A stretch of 64,000 nucleotides of DNA from NCBI GenBank assembly GCA_014654775.1, contig JACVZW010000019.1, positions 1 to 64,000 of the forward strand, given 5' to 3'. The DNA comes from Paracoccaceae bacterium. Lineage in GTDB: Bacteria; Pseudomonadota; Alphaproteobacteria; Rhodobacterales; Rhodobacteraceae. A program made the position numbers and the translations under genes. Each line of letters opens with the position of its first letter. The stretch's first letter is position 1. This document shows, piece after piece, positions 1 to 9,347 of this stretch. Under the pieces are notes generated by a model, which searched no databases, was not told the origin of the DNA, and saw nothing but the letters and a program-made list of their open reading frames with translations.

Positions 1-1
1 C

Positions 2-1450
2 GTCGTCGGCATGGCCGAATTGCTCTGCGGCACTGACCTGACGGAAGATCAGCGCCTCTTTGCAGAAACCATACGCTCGTCGGGCGAGGCGCTGCTTGCC
101 ATCATCAACGACATCCTCGATTGGTCCAAGATCGAGGCGGGCCGCATAGCCCTGCGCAACGCGCCCTTCGACTTGGAACGGCTGATCCACGAAACCGCGA
201 TCCTCCTGCAACCGCAGGCCCGCGCCAAGGGAATCGACCTTCTGGTCGATTACGACATGTTCCTTCCGACCCGCCTCGTGGGCGATGCCGGTCGCCTGCG
301 GCAGGTGCTCACCAATCTGATGGGAAATGCGGTGAAGTTCACCGAAACCGGCCACGTCCTCGTCCGTGTCGTGGGAACCGTGGAAGACGGCGGTCAGGCC
401 CGGTTGCACATCACGGTCGAAGACACCGGCATCGGCATCGCGCCCGAACATGTCGATCACATCTTCGGTGAATTCAATCAGGTCGAAAGCGCCGAGGACC
501 GCCGCTATCAGGGCACGGGTCTGGGCCTTGCGATCACCCGCCGCCTTGTCGAGCGGATGGAAGGCACGCTCTGGGTGGATTCCGAACCGGGGCAGGGGTC
601 ATGCTTCGGCTTCGCCCTCGCCCTTCCGGTGGCCGAGGCGACGGCGGCTCCGGGCTTGCCCACCGCCCTGCACCACATCCTTCTGGCCGAGGCGCATCCC
701 CTCAACCGCGCGATCCTCGAACGGCAGTTGCACCAATTGGGCATCGCCGTCCGTCACCACCGCCCCGGCTTCGCGCCCGTTCCGGGTGAGGCGGTCGATC
801 TTCTGCTCATCGACGCCGATCCGGGGGCGGAAGACGGGCTCGCCCTGCTATCCGACCTGCGCGCGCAGGGTCATTCGGCCCCCGCCCTGCTGATGGCCGC
901 GCCCGATGCCATGGCGCGGGCCGAGGCGGCGGTGGAGCAGGGCCTCGCTCAGGCGGTTCTGGCCAAGCCCGTCCTGCGCGCCGATCTCTTCGCGGGCCTC
1001 ATGCGGATGACAGGGGCGCGGTTGCCGCAGATGGCGGCAACACCGGCCCCCCGCGCGCAACTCCGCATCCTTGCCGCCGAAGACAACCGCACGAACCAAC
1101 TCGTGCTTGCGAAGATGCTGCGCGACCTCAACATCGACCTGCGCTTTGCCGAAGACGGGCGTCAGGCTGTGGATCTCTGGCGCAGTTTCCACCCCGACCT
1201 GATCTTCATGGATATCTCCATGCCCGTCATGGATGGCTGCGCCGCCGCCCGCAGCATCCGCGAGGCGGAAGCGGGCCTCGCCCATGTCCCCATCGTCGCC
1301 CTCACGGCCCATGCCATGGAAGAGGACGGAACCCGCATCCGCGCCGCCGGAATGGATCACCACCTGACGAAACCGCTGCGGCGCTCCGCGATCCTCGACG
1401 TGCTGGCTCGCTTTGCAGACTGGCACGAAGATCGGGCAAGCGCGGCCTAG
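2..1450 (+). CDS. Hybrid sensor histidine kinase/response regulator, 3' part (5' end outside window)
   Basis: The frame is open to the window edge and the first visible residues (VVGMAELL, then NDILDWSKIEAG) are the segment that follows the H-box in hybrid kinases, so the phospho-accepting His and any sensor domain lie upstream. Counting from the Met at 11, the HATPase domain shows the N-box NLMGNAVKF near residue 102, DTGIGI near 138 and GTGLGL near 168. A degenerate receiver-like domain follows (about 222-340), then a complete C-terminal receiver with acidic pair ED, phospho-acceptor Asp near 401 (MDISMPVMDG) and Lys near 454 (TKPL). This is an intramolecular phosphorelay architecture. No Hpt domain follows in this reading frame. 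The stop overlaps the stop of the convergent yaaA gene by 3 bp. The stimulus cannot be inferred. Confidence 0.93.
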   Translation, partial: VVGMAELLCGTDLTEDQRLFAETIRSSGEALLAIINDILDWSKIEAGRIALRNAPFDLERLIHETAILLQPQARAKGIDLLVDYDMFLPTRLVGDAGRLRQVLTNLMGNAVKFTETGHVLVRVVGTVEDGGQARLHITVEDTGIGIAPEHVDHIFGEFNQVESAEDRRYQGTGLGLAITRRLVERMEGTLWVDSEPGQGSCFGFALALPVAEATAAPGLPTALHHILLAEAHPLNRAILERQLHQLGIAVRHHRPGFAPVPGEAVDLLLIDADPGAEDGLALLSDLRAQGHSAPALLMAAPDAMARAEAAVEQGLAQAVLAKPVLRADLFAGLMRMTGARLPQMAATPAPRAQLRILAAEDNRTNQLVLAKMLRDLNIDLRFAEDGRQAVDLWRSFHPDLIFMDISMPVMDGCAAARSIREAEAGLAHVPIVALTAHAMEEDGTRIRAAGMDHHLTKPLRRSAILDVLARFADWHEDRASAA

Positions 1451-2235
1451 GCCACCGCCGCCTCGTCGCGCCGGAAGACCAGCCTGTCGCCGCTGCTCGC
1501 CGCCGCATCGAAAGCATAACCCCCGGTGCCGAAGGCGCGCAGATCGTCGGGATCGGTCAACCGGTGCTCGGCGATGAAGCGCGCCATCGCCCCCCGTGCC
1601 TTCTTTGCGAAAAAGGACACCACCTTCGCACCCTCGCCCGCGCCTTCCAGAAAGACCGGCGTGATCACCCGCAGCTTCAGGGCCTTCGGATCGACCGCCC
1701 CGAAATACTCTTGCGAGGCACAGTTCACGAGAATGGCCGTCCCCGCCTCCTCCGCCGCCGCATTCAGGGCCTTCGCGATCCGCCCGCCCCAGAAGGCATA
1801 GAGATCGGCCCCCTTGGGGTTTGCCAGCCGGCTGCCCATTTCCAACCGATAGGGCTGGATCAGGTCCAGCGGCCGCAACAGCCCGTAAAGCCCCGACAGA
1901 ATCCGCAACCGCCCCTGCGCCCAGCGCAGCGCATCCACGTCCAGCGTCTTCGCCTCCAGCCCCGCATAGGTATCACCGTCAAAGCAGAAGGCTGCCGGTT
2001 TCAGAACCTCTGCCGCAGGCTTTGCCTGAAACGCCCGGAACCGCTCGGCATTCAGCTTGGCCAAAGGCTCCGAAATACCCATCAGCGTCCGCAATTCCGC
2101 CACCGAAAGCCCCCGCGCGATCCGCGCCAGCTTCACCGCATCTGCAGCAAAGGACGGCTCCGTTGGCGCGAGGCCACCAGGCAGGTCGCGCCGCGCCTCG
2201 TCCAGACGTTTCGCAGGGGAAATCACGCACAGCAT
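1447..2235 (-). CDS. yaaA: Peroxide stress protein YaaA (UPF0246/DUF328)
   Basis: A 262-residue protein beginning MLCVISPAKRLD, the hallmark N-terminus of the YaaA family. Other family-typical segments are YGLLRPLDLIQPYRLEMG, FWGGRI and NCASQEYF. In Escherichia coli YaaA limits intracellular free iron and so reduces Fenton damage under hydrogen peroxide; that role is transferred by family. The start at 2235 is set by the conserved MLCVISPAK beginning. The frame continues open far upstream, but that part is antisense to recQ. The gene lies 32 bp downstream of recQ on the same strand and could be co-transcribed with it, which fits a DNA-damage/oxidative-stress theme, although no dedicated promoter was recognised. 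Confidence 0.93.
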   Translation of the reverse strand: MLCVISPAKRLDEARRDLPGGLAPTEPSFAADAVKLARIARGLSVAELRTLMGISEPLAKLNAERFRAFQAKPAAEVLKPAAFCFDGDTYAGLEAKTLDVDALRWAQGRLRILSGLYGLLRPLDLIQPYRLEMGSRLANPKGADLYAFWGGRIAKALNAAAEEAGTAILVNCASQEYFGAVDPKALKLRVITPVFLEGAGEGAKVVSFFAKKARGAMARFIAEHRLTDPDDLRAFGTGGYAFDAAASSGDRLVFRRDEAAVA

Positions 2236-2267
2236 GGCAAACTCCTTCGCACCGGAAATAGGCCCCC

Positions 2268-4310
2268 TCACGCCTCGCGCAAGACCGCAAGAAAGGCCTC
2301 GCCGAAGCGTTCGACCTTTTGCTCTCCCATTCCCTGAATCCGTTCCAGTTCCGACAGCGTCGACGGCCGCCGCTCCGCAATAAGCCGCAGGGTGGAATGC
2401 GTCACCGACAGATACTTCCCCGTCCCGTCTTCGCCCCGCGACAACGTCACCTGCACATCGGCCAGCCGGTCGAAGACCGGCCCCGCCTCGCGACCCGCCA
2501 ACCGCATCCGCTGCGGATGCAACACCTCCGCCGCCCCGCAGATCACCTCCAGAAAGGCCGCGCCATAGCTTTCCAGCTTCTTCGCCCCCACCCCGGTGAT
2601 CCCCGCCATCGTATCCATCGTGGCGGGCCGCTTCTCGGCCATCTCGATCAGCGTCCGGTCGGGGAAGATCACATAGGCCGGCACCCCCGCCGCCTCGGCC
2701 AGCGCCCGCCGCTTGGCCTTCAGCGCAGACAGAAGCGGCGCATCCTCGTCCGACACCAGCGCCTTCACCGCAACCGTGGGCCGCGCTGCATCGACCGTAT
2801 CCTTGCGCAGCGTGATCGACGCCTCGCCCCGCAGGATCGGTCGCGCGGCCTCGGTCATCCGCAGCGCGCCGTGCCGCTCTGGATCGGGCCGCACCAGATC
2901 GCGCCCCATCATCTGCCGGAACACCGCACCCCATGCCGCCTTGGTCATCTCCCGCCCCACGGCGAAGGTGGGCAGCTTATCATGCCCCCGCTCGCGCACC
3001 TTGTCGGTCGCTTGCCCGGTCAGGATGTCGATCAGATGCCCCGACCCAAACCATTCCCCCGTCCGCAGGATCGCCGACAGCGCCTTGCGCACCGCCTCCG
3101 TCGCGTCGAACACCATCGCCGGCCGGTCGCAGATATCGCAATTCCCGCAAGGTTCCGCCGCCTCGCCGAAATAGCCCAACAGAACCTGCCGCCGGCACCC
3201 AACCGCCTCGGCCAGACCCAAAAGCGCGTTCAGCCGCGCGTGATCAGCGGCCTTCCGGTCCGGCGGCGCCAGCCCTTCGTCGATCTGCGACCGCCGCAGC
3301 CGGATGTCATCGGGACCGTACAGCGTCATCGTCTCCGCCGCCGCCCCGTCGCGGCCCGCGCGCCCGATCTCCTGATAGTAGCCCTCGATCGACTTCGGCA
3401 GGTCGGCATGCGCCACCCAGCGGATATCCGGCTTGTCGATCCCCATCCCGAAGGCGATCGTTGCCACAACGATCAGCCCATCCTCGCGCTGGAACCGCGC
3501 CTCGACCTGCCGTCGCGCCTCGGGGTCCATCCCGCCATGATAGAAACAGGCCGCATGCCCCGCCTCGCCCAAGGCCTGCGCCAAAGTCTCGGTCTTCGCC
3601 CGCGTCGCGCAATAGACGATGCCCGACTGTCCCTTCCGCGCGGCGGCAAAGCGCAGGATCTGGGTGCGCGGATTGTCCTTTACCGCAAAGGCCAGATGGA
3701 TATTCGGCCGGTCGAACCCGCGCAGAAAGGTTTCCGGTGCCACCCCGTCAAACAGGCGCGTAACGATCTCGCCCCGCGTCTCTTCATCTGCTGTCGCCGT
3801 GAATGCCGCCAAGGGCACGCCCAAGGCCCGCCGCACCTCGCCGATCCGCAGATAGTCGGGCCGGAAGTCATGCCCCCACTGGCTGACGCAATGCGCCTCG
3901 TCCACCGCGATCAGCTGCGTCCCGATCCGCCGCAGCATCGGCAACGTCGCAGCCGATGCCAGCCGTTCCGGCGCGATGTAAAGCAGCTTCAGCCGCCCCT
4001 GATCCATCGCCGCGAACACCTCTTCCGTCTCGCCCTCCGTATTGCCGGAGGTGAGTGCCCCTGCTTCCACACCCGCAGCGCGCAAGGCCCGTACCTGATC
4101 CCGCATCAGTGCGATGAGGGGAGAGATGACGACCGTCACCCCTTCACGGCACAGCGCCGGTAACTGGAAGCACAGCGATTTCCCGCCCCCGGTAGGCATG
4201 ATGGCCAGCGTGTTGCGCCCGGCCAGCACCGCGTCCACGATCTCGGCCTGACCGGGGCGAAAGCCCGGAAAGCCGAAGACGGAGCGCAGCAGCGTTTCGG
4301 GATCGGTCAT
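2268..4310 (-). CDS. recQ: ATP-dependent DNA helicase RecQ with two HRDC domains
   Basis: A 680-residue superfamily 2 helicase acting in recombination and fork repair. It shows Walker A PTGGGKS (Lys near 44), the DEAH box VDEAH near 137-140 followed by the RecQ-specific loop CVSQWGHDFRPDY, and motif VI QEIGRAGRDG. A four-Cys zinc site follows near 372-394 (CRRQ, then CGNCDIC). The C-terminal winged helix is followed by one HRDC domain (about 520-595, ending in the HhH-like GVGAKKLESYG) and a second, similar one (about 605-680, GMGEQKVERFG). E. coli RecQ has one HRDC; several other bacteria carry more. The start MTDPETLL gives a normal N-terminus. The adjacent downstream gene is yaaA. Confidence 0.96.
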   Translation of the reverse strand: MTDPETLLRSVFGFPGFRPGQAEIVDAVLAGRNTLAIMPTGGGKSLCFQLPALCREGVTVVISPLIALMRDQVRALRAAGVEAGALTSGNTEGETEEVFAAMDQGRLKLLYIAPERLASAATLPMLRRIGTQLIAVDEAHCVSQWGHDFRPDYLRIGEVRRALGVPLAAFTATADEETRGEIVTRLFDGVAPETFLRGFDRPNIHLAFAVKDNPRTQILRFAAARKGQSGIVYCATRAKTETLAQALGEAGHAACFYHGGMDPEARRQVEARFQREDGLIVVATIAFGMGIDKPDIRWVAHADLPKSIEGYYQEIGRAGRDGAAAETMTLYGPDDIRLRRSQIDEGLAPPDRKAADHARLNALLGLAEAVGCRRQVLLGYFGEAAEPCGNCDICDRPAMVFDATEAVRKALSAILRTGEWFGSGHLIDILTGQATDKVRERGHDKLPTFAVGREMTKAAWGAVFRQMMGRDLVRPDPERHGALRMTEAARPILRGEASITLRKDTVDAARPTVAVKALVSDEDAPLLSALKAKRRALAEAAGVPAYVIFPDRTLIEMAEKRPATMDTMAGITGVGAKKLESYGAAFLEVICGAAEVLHPQRMRLAGREAGPVFDRLADVQVTLSRGEDGTGKYLSVTHSTLRLIAERRPSTLSELERIQGMGEQKVERFGEAFLAVLREA

Positions 4311-4380
4311 TGGCGGCAGGGGGCCTGAATCAGGGCGGGGCAGGGCCAGCCTGCCGCAGCGGTGTTTAGAAGTGATGATC

Positions 4381-4668
4381 TCACATGAAGGCGGCGGCGT
4401 TGTTGATCAGCACGATCCGCAGCGCATAGACCCCGATCAGCACGACCAGCGGTGCCAGATCGATCCCGCCCAGATTGGGCAGAACCGACCGTACCCGCGA
4501 ATAGACGGGTTCGAGGATGCGGTTCAACCCGTCCCAGATCTGCGCCACCAGAGGCTGGCGCAGGTTCAGGACCTGGAAGTTGATCAGCCAGCTCATGATG
4601 ATATGGGCAAGGATGATCCACTGCGCGATATCAAGGATCAGAAGCAGGATCTGCAGGATCGAGGTCAT
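4381..4668 (-). CDS. YggT family membrane protein
   Basis: A 95-residue protein with two hydrophobic stretches: about residues 4-27 (ILQILLLILDIAQWIILAHI) and about 70-92 (LVVLIGVYALRIVLI). Between them is the YggT/YlmG signature LNRILEPVYSRVRSVLPNLGGIDL. Bacterial YggT proteins are inner-membrane proteins of uncertain function linked to osmotic tolerance and cell-division loci; the plastid relatives help position membranes and nucleoids. The Met at 4668 is used because it gives the normal family N-terminus; a longer in-frame start at 4722 would add an arginine-containing extension. It is transcribed away from the divergent thioesterase gene at 4840. Confidence 0.88.
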   Translation of the reverse strand: MTSILQILLLILDIAQWIILAHIIMSWLINFQVLNLRQPLVAQIWDGLNRILEPVYSRVRSVLPNLGGIDLAPLVVLIGVYALRIVLINNAAAFM

Positions 4669-4839
4669 TCGGCGGCCTCCGCATACTAGGGCTTGTGTCA
4701 GACCTAGCGGGAGAAGGGCCATTTCGCAACGCCCTACACGCCGCGATCCCCCGGAAATCTTGCGTTCGGATAAGGCGCAACGTCACGGCTTGACCTCCCG
4801 CCGTCCAAAGGGCAACCGGGACGCAACAGGAGATGTCCG

Positions 4840-5370
4840 ATGTATCCCTTCCTCCGCATGGCGAAAGAGTTGTGGAAGTTCCGCAACGCCCCCGCGCTTC
4901 CGCTGCTCGGCACCCATGTCAGTACCCATCGCTGCTGGCCTTGGGACCTGGATCCATGGGTGGAGTTGAACAATGGCCGCACTCTCACGCTCTATGATCT
5001 GGGGCGCATCCCCTTGGGCATCCGCACCGGGCTAAAGCAGGTGCTGCTGGCCAATCGCTGGGGCCTGACCGTGGCAGGCAACACCGTCCGTTACCGCCGC
5101 CGCGTCCGCGCCTTCGATCCTGTCACCATCCACAGCCGCTGCATCGGCTGGGATCACCGCTTTCTCTACATCGAACAGTCGATGTGGAAGGGCGATGACT
5201 GCACCAGCCATCAGGTCATCCGCTCTGCCGTGACCTCGCCGGACGGCATCGTCGCCCCCGCCCGCGTTCTGGCCGCGCTGGAGCAGCCAGTGGACAGCCC
5301 GGCTCTGCCGGATTTCGTGCAGGCCTGGATCGCGGCCGAAGATCGCCGCCCCTGGCCCCCCACCCGCTGA
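4840..5370 (+). CDS. Acyl-CoA thioesterase-like hotdog protein (THEM6/YbgC-like)
   Basis: A 176-residue protein with a single hotdog fold. The central helix region DLDPWVELNNGRTLTLYDLGR matches the N-x-x-R/Y pattern of THEM6-like and 4-hydroxybenzoyl-CoA thioesterase-like proteins. The later strands contain YRRRVRAFDPVTIHSRCIGWDHRFLYIEQSMW, typical of the same group. The likely role is hydrolysis of a cytoplasmic acyl-CoA, with unknown substrate. The start follows an AGGAG-like Shine-Dalgarno sequence about 8 nt upstream (cgcaacaggagatgtccgATG). The gene is alone on this strand, divergent from yggT, and 71 bp upstream of an MFS gene. Confidence 0.75.
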   Translation: MYPFLRMAKELWKFRNAPALPLLGTHVSTHRCWPWDLDPWVELNNGRTLTLYDLGRIPLGIRTGLKQVLLANRWGLTVAGNTVRYRRRVRAFDPVTIHSRCIGWDHRFLYIEQSMWKGDDCTSHQVIRSAVTSPDGIVAPARVLAALEQPVDSPALPDFVQAWIAAEDRRPWPPTR

Positions 5371-5441
5371 ACGCCGCGCTTGCGCCAAGGCCCGTTTCGC
5401 GATTCAATCGCGCCAAAAGGCCGATGGGGCAGGGGGCAGTC

Positions 5442-6812
5442 ATGGCAGGCACGGTCAGCGCGAAAAAGCGCATCTGGGGCTGGTGGTTCTTCGACTGGGC
5501 CAGCCAGCCCTACAACACGCTGCTTCTGACCTTCATCTTCGGCCCCTATTTCGCCGAGATCGCGCGTGGCAATTACATGGCCGAAGGCATGGATGCCGAG
5601 GCGGCGGGTGCCGCCGCGCAGGCCTATTGGGGCGCCGGTCTGGCCATCGCCTCCGTCCTCATTGCCATCCTCGCCCCCTTCCTCGGGGCCATTGCCGATA
5701 GCACCGGGCGACGCCTGATCTGGGTCTGGTTCTTCTCGGCCTTCTACATCGCAGGCTCTTTCGCGCTCTGGTTCATCGCCCCGGGCGGCGACAACCTCTT
5801 TTGGGCAGTGGCTTTCTTCGGACTTGGCTTCATCGGGATGGAATTCGCCACCATCTTCACCAATGCGCTGATGCCCAGCCTGTCGGATCGTGACGACATG
5901 GGTGCGATCTCCGGCTCCGGCTTTGCTTTCGGCTATCTCGGCGGGGTGTTGGCGCTGGCCATCATGCTGCTCTTCTTCGCCGAAAACAGCGCCACGGGCA
6001 AAACCCTGATCGGCCTCGACCCGCTCTTCGGCCTCGACCCCGAAGCGCGCGAAGGCACCCGCGCCGTCGGCCCCTTCACCGCGATCTGGTATGCGGTCTT
6101 CATGATCCCCTTCTTCGTCTGGGTCCGCGAACCCCGCACCGAACGCCGCCCCCTCAACCTCGGCCGCGCCTTCGCCAGCCTGCGCGAGCTTCTCGCCTCG
6201 CTGCGCTATCGCGGCAGCCTCTCGGCCTACCTCGCCTCGTCGCTCTTCTACCGGGACGCGCTGAACGCGCTTTATGGTTTCGGCGGCGTCTACGCCTCCG
6301 GCGTGCTGGGATGGGAGATTGTCCAGATCGGTGTCTTCGGTGTCGTGGGCGCCCTTACGGCCATGGTCGCCTCATGGATCGGCGGCAAGGCCGACCGCCG
6401 CTTCGGCCCCAAACCGGTGATCGCCGTCTGCATCGTCGTCCTTATCTTCGTCTGTATCATCATCGTCGGCATGACGCGCGACAGCCTCTGGGGCATCCCC
6501 CTCGACCCCGCCTCCTCCGCCTCCGACGACATCTTCTTCGCCTGCGGGGCGCTGATCGGTGCGGCGGGCGGGGCGCTGCAGGCGGCCTCGCGCACGATGA
6601 TGGTCCGCCACACCACCCCCGACCGCGCGACCGAAGCCTTCGGCCTCTTCGCTCTTTCCGGCAAGGTCGCCTCCTTCATCTCCCCCGCCCTGATCGCATT
6701 CGCCACCGCGTTCAGCGGATCGCAGCGCATCGGCATCTCGCCGCTGATCGTGATGTTCCTGATCGGCCTTGTTCTGCTATTCTTCGTCCGGGCAAAGGGC
6801 GAACAGGCGTGA
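5442..6812 (+). CDS. MFS transporter of the UMF1/Atg22-like type
   Basis: A 456-residue polytopic protein with about 12 hydrophobic segments. The N-terminus KRIWGWWFFDWASQPYNTLL is the signature of bacterial UMF1-family permeases, distantly related to the vacuolar effluxer Atg22. The substrate is unknown. An in-frame ATG at 5424 exists, but the ATG at 5442 has the better-placed G-rich Shine-Dalgarno (gggcaggggg, 5 nt spacing) and yields the family-like N-terminus, so it is preferred. The stop codon overlaps the start of mepA (ATGA arrangement at 6810-6814), so the two are probably translationally coupled. Confidence 0.88.
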   Translation: MAGTVSAKKRIWGWWFFDWASQPYNTLLLTFIFGPYFAEIARGNYMAEGMDAEAAGAAAQAYWGAGLAIASVLIAILAPFLGAIADSTGRRLIWVWFFSAFYIAGSFALWFIAPGGDNLFWAVAFFGLGFIGMEFATIFTNALMPSLSDRDDMGAISGSGFAFGYLGGVLALAIMLLFFAENSATGKTLIGLDPLFGLDPEAREGTRAVGPFTAIWYAVFMIPFFVWVREPRTERRPLNLGRAFASLRELLASLRYRGSLSAYLASSLFYRDALNALYGFGGVYASGVLGWEIVQIGVFGVVGALTAMVASWIGGKADRRFGPKPVIAVCIVVLIFVCIIIVGMTRDSLWGIPLDPASSASDDIFFACGALIGAAGGALQAASRTMMVRHTTPDRATEAFGLFALSGKVASFISPALIAFATAFSGSQRIGISPLIVMFLIGLVLLFFVRAKGEQA

Positions 6813-7699
6813 TGATCGGACGATTGGCAGGATTGGTGCTCGCGGCGGCGCTCGCGCTGCCCGCACAGGCGGAAACCAAGGCGAACCAGCTGTTTGGCGC
6901 GGCCAACACGCCGACCGACAGCCGCCCGATGCCCTATGGCAGCTATGCCAAGGGCTGCGCCGACGGCCTGATCGCGCTACCTGAAACCGGCCCCACATGG
7001 CAGGCCATGCGCTTGTCGCGCAACCGCAACTGGGGCCATCCGATAATGATCGATTTTCTTGTCGATCTCAGCCGCGCCGCCACCCAGATCGGCTGGGCAG
7101 GCCTCTACATCGGCGACATCAGCCAGCCCCGCGGCGGCCCAATGACCAGCGGCCACGCCTCTCACCAGATCGGGCTGGATGCCGATGTTTGGATGCTGCC
7201 CCCCCGCCGCCTCGACCTGTCGCGGCAGGAGCGCGAGGATATCTCCTCTATCCCCGTCCGATCCGCCGATCAGCGCAGCGTGACCGACAACTGGACCCCG
7301 TCCCACCACGCCCTCATGCGCGCCGCCGCCTCGGATGCCCGCGTAGACCGCATCTTCGTCGCCGCTGCGGTGAAGATTGAGATGTGCAAGACCGCCACCC
7401 GCGCCGATCGCGACTGGCTGCAAAAGATTCGCCCTGTCCCCGGCCATGACACCCATTTCCACATCCGCCTGAAATGCCCGCGTGGCGCGCGGCACTGCGA
7501 AACCCAGACGCCGCCTGTCGAGGAACTGTCGAATGGCGGCGACGGCTGTGACGAAACCCTGATGTGGTGGGTCTCGGACGAATATCTCAACCCAAAGCCC
7601 GACCCGAACGCCGAACCCGCCCCCCGTCCGCGCGGCGCGCGCGACTACACCCTTGCCGATCTGCCCAGACAATGCCGAAACGTCCTGTCCTCGCCCTGA
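6812..7699 (+). CDS. mepA: Penicillin-insensitive murein endopeptidase MepA
   Basis: A 295-residue periplasmic LAS-family zinc peptidase that cleaves D-Ala-mDAP crosslinks in peptidoglycan. It begins with a signal peptide ([20 protein letters not shown], cleavage after AQA). Family features are the invariant PYGSYAKGC segment, NRNWGHP, the metal-binding [15 protein letters not shown] (His and Asp ligands), and the C-terminal [11 protein letters not shown] with a further His ligand. The length is close to that of E. coli MepA. The ATG at 6812 overlaps the preceding MFS stop, and the 3' end overlaps the next gene by 28 bp, suggesting a three-gene unit with unrelated predicted functions. Confidence 0.95.
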   Translation: MIGRLAGLVLAAALALPAQAETKANQLFGAANTPTDSRPMPYGSYAKGCADGLIALPETGPTWQAMRLSRNRNWGHPIMIDFLVDLSRAATQIGWAGLYIGDISQPRGGPMTSGHASHQIGLDADVWMLPPRRLDLSRQEREDISSIPVRSADQRSVTDNWTPSHHALMRAAASDARVDRIFVAAAVKIEMCKTATRADRDWLQKIRPVPGHDTHFHIRLKCPRGARHCETQTPPVEELSNGGDGCDETLMWWVSDEYLNPKPDPNAEPAPRPRGARDYTLADLPRQCRNVLSSP

Positions 7700-8580
7700 C
7701 GGCGGGGCTGTTTCTGGTTCTCGGCCTTCAAGGCAGCGCCAGCCAACCCTATCCAGCAGGCTTCGTGTCGGCCATTCCGTGGCAAATGGAGCATGACGAA
7801 TTCGGCGGCTTCTCTGGCATAGAACTGTCCGAAGATGGCACTTCCTTTGCCGCTGTCACCGACAAGGGCTGGTGGACCCAAGGCACCCTCACCCGCGATG
7901 CCGAAGGCCGGATCACCGCGATCGATGCCCGCCCGCTGCGCTTTCTGCGTGGCCGCTTCGAAGCTCCGCTCGCGTCCGGCCGTCAGGATGCCGAAGGGCT
8001 GGCGCAGGGTCCGGATGGCGGCTTCTACATCTCCTTCGAACAGATCCCGCGCGTCCTGCGCTATGACGGGCTCGACGGCCCTGCCCGCAACCTGATCACC
8101 CCGCGCGAATTCGCCCGGATGCAGCGCAACTCCGCGCTCGAAGCGCTCGCCGTCGGCCCCGATGGCACCCTCTACACCCTGCCGGAACGGTCGGGCGAAC
8201 TGACCCGTCCCTTCCCTGTCTGGCGGTACCGCAACGGGACGTGGGATCAACCCTTTGGTCTGCGCCGCGACGGCGGCTTCCTCGCCGTGGGGGCCGATAT
8301 CGGCCCTGATGGACGCTTCTACCTTCTCGAACGCGAATTCCATGGGGTCACGGGCTTTGCCTCCCGTGTGCGCAGCTTCGCCCTGTCCGAAACTGGCCTG
8401 TCCGAAGAACGCACCGAATTCCAAAGCAGCGTGGGCCAGCACGACAATCTGGAAAGCCTTTCGGTCTGGCGCGGGCCGGACGGCGCGCTGCGCCTGACCA
8501 TGATCTCGGATGACAATTTCTACTTCTTCCAGACGACCGAGATCGTCGAGTACCGCATCCCGTCCCCATCCACCGATTGA
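7672..8580 (+). CDS. Esterase-like activity of phytase family protein, secreted
   Basis: A 302-residue protein with an N-terminal signal peptide ([20 protein letters not shown], then GSAS). The mature part is a beta-propeller-like phytase-like domain (PF13449 type), supported by [24 protein letters not shown] near the start, [20 protein letters not shown] in the middle and a C-terminal [15 protein letters not shown]. Such proteins are periplasmic or extracellular, and their natural substrates are mostly unknown. The start at 7672 is chosen for the signal peptide; the longer in-frame start at 7564 lies inside mepA. It overlaps the mepA 3' end by 28 bp in another frame. Confidence 0.82.
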   Translation: MPKRPVLALTAGLFLVLGLQGSASQPYPAGFVSAIPWQMEHDEFGGFSGIELSEDGTSFAAVTDKGWWTQGTLTRDAEGRITAIDARPLRFLRGRFEAPLASGRQDAEGLAQGPDGGFYISFEQIPRVLRYDGLDGPARNLITPREFARMQRNSALEALAVGPDGTLYTLPERSGELTRPFPVWRYRNGTWDQPFGLRRDGGFLAVGADIGPDGRFYLLEREFHGVTGFASRVRSFALSETGLSEERTEFQSSVGQHDNLESLSVWRGPDGALRLTMISDDNFYFFQTTEIVEYRIPSPSTD

Positions 8581-8669
8581 CAGACAGTCGCGCGGGGCGT
8601 AGGGCACCCCCGTCCTCCGATGACCGGGGGGCCAAGTCTCCGCGACCTTGTCAAAACGGAAAACCAGAC

Positions 8670-9293
8670 ATGACCCGCATCTCGCTTTTCGGCGTTCTCG
8701 CCATGACCATCGTTGTCGTGGCCTCCAACATCCTCGTGCAGTATCCCATCGGAACCTGGCTCACCTGGGGGGCCTTCACCTATCCGCTGGCCTTCCTTGT
8801 CTCCGATATCGTCAACCGGCTGGAAGGCGCCGCCGCCGCCCGCCGTGTGGTCTATGCGGGCTTTGCCACCGGGCTGGCCTGTTCGGCCGTCGGTACCCAG
8901 ATCATGGGCGAATTCGGCCCTCTCGTGACGATGCGCGTGGCGCTCGGCTCCGGCATCGCCTTCCTGACGGCGCAACTGATCGACGTGCTGATCTTCGACC
9001 GCCTGCGCCACCGGGCTTGGTGGCAAGCTCCCTTCATCTCCACCTTCGCAGGGTCATCCATCGACACGGCGATTTTCTTTTCCATCGCCTTTTCCACCAC
9101 GCTCACCGTTCTGGAACCCGCCAATGACGTGTCCTGGGCGGCACAGCCGATGGCCCTTCTGGGCATCGGGCCACAAGTCCCATTCTGGGTTTCCTTGGGG
9201 GTTGCGGACTGGCTTGTGAAGATCGCCGTCGATCTGATCGCTTTGTTGCCGTTTCGCTTTGCGATCTATCGTTTTGCAGCAAGGGTTGCGTGA
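8670..9293 (+). CDS. Queuosine precursor transporter (YhhQ/VUT family)
   Basis: A 207-residue integral membrane protein with about six hydrophobic segments. It carries the family motif SNILVQYP near the start, GAFTYPLAFLVSDIVNR, and FISTFAGSSIDTAIFFSIAF near residues 125-145. YhhQ imports preQ0 or preQ1, the precursors of tRNA queuosine. The start at 8670 gives a normal first transmembrane helix; the longer frame from 8577 is not hydrophobic. The 89-bp upstream leader has a GC hairpin (CCCCG/CGGGG) but no recognisable preQ1 riboswitch. A candidate RNA gene begins directly after the stop codon. Confidence 0.88.
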   Translation: MTRISLFGVLAMTIVVVASNILVQYPIGTWLTWGAFTYPLAFLVSDIVNRLEGAAAARRVVYAGFATGLACSAVGTQIMGEFGPLVTMRVALGSGIAFLTAQLIDVLIFDRLRHRAWWQAPFISTFAGSSIDTAIFFSIAFSTTLTVLEPANDVSWAAQPMALLGIGPQVPFWVSLGVADWLVKIAVDLIALLPFRFAIYRFAARVA

Positions 9294-9347
9294 AATCTGT
9301 TGACGAACACAAAATCTGTGTCACCCTCCCCCTATCTGAAACCCATT

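Noticed and set aside
2319-4163. 614-codon open frame on the + strand opposite recQ, and similar long antisense frames (e.g. 50833-52746 and 54873-56402 on the minus strand)
   Set aside because: They are mirror frames of clearly recognised genes in GC-rich DNA, with arginine/proline/histidine-rich, low-complexity translations and no motifs or ribosome-binding sites.
5398-5412. Inverted repeat CGCGAT-TCA-ATCGCG before the UMF1-type MFS gene
   Set aside because: Short and GC-rich, with no promoter or regulator context; likely chance.
8581-8669. Possible preQ1 riboswitch in front of the queuosine precursor transporter
   Set aside because: The leader has a GC hairpin but none of the conserved preQ1-I, II or III sequence features that I know, so I could not support it.
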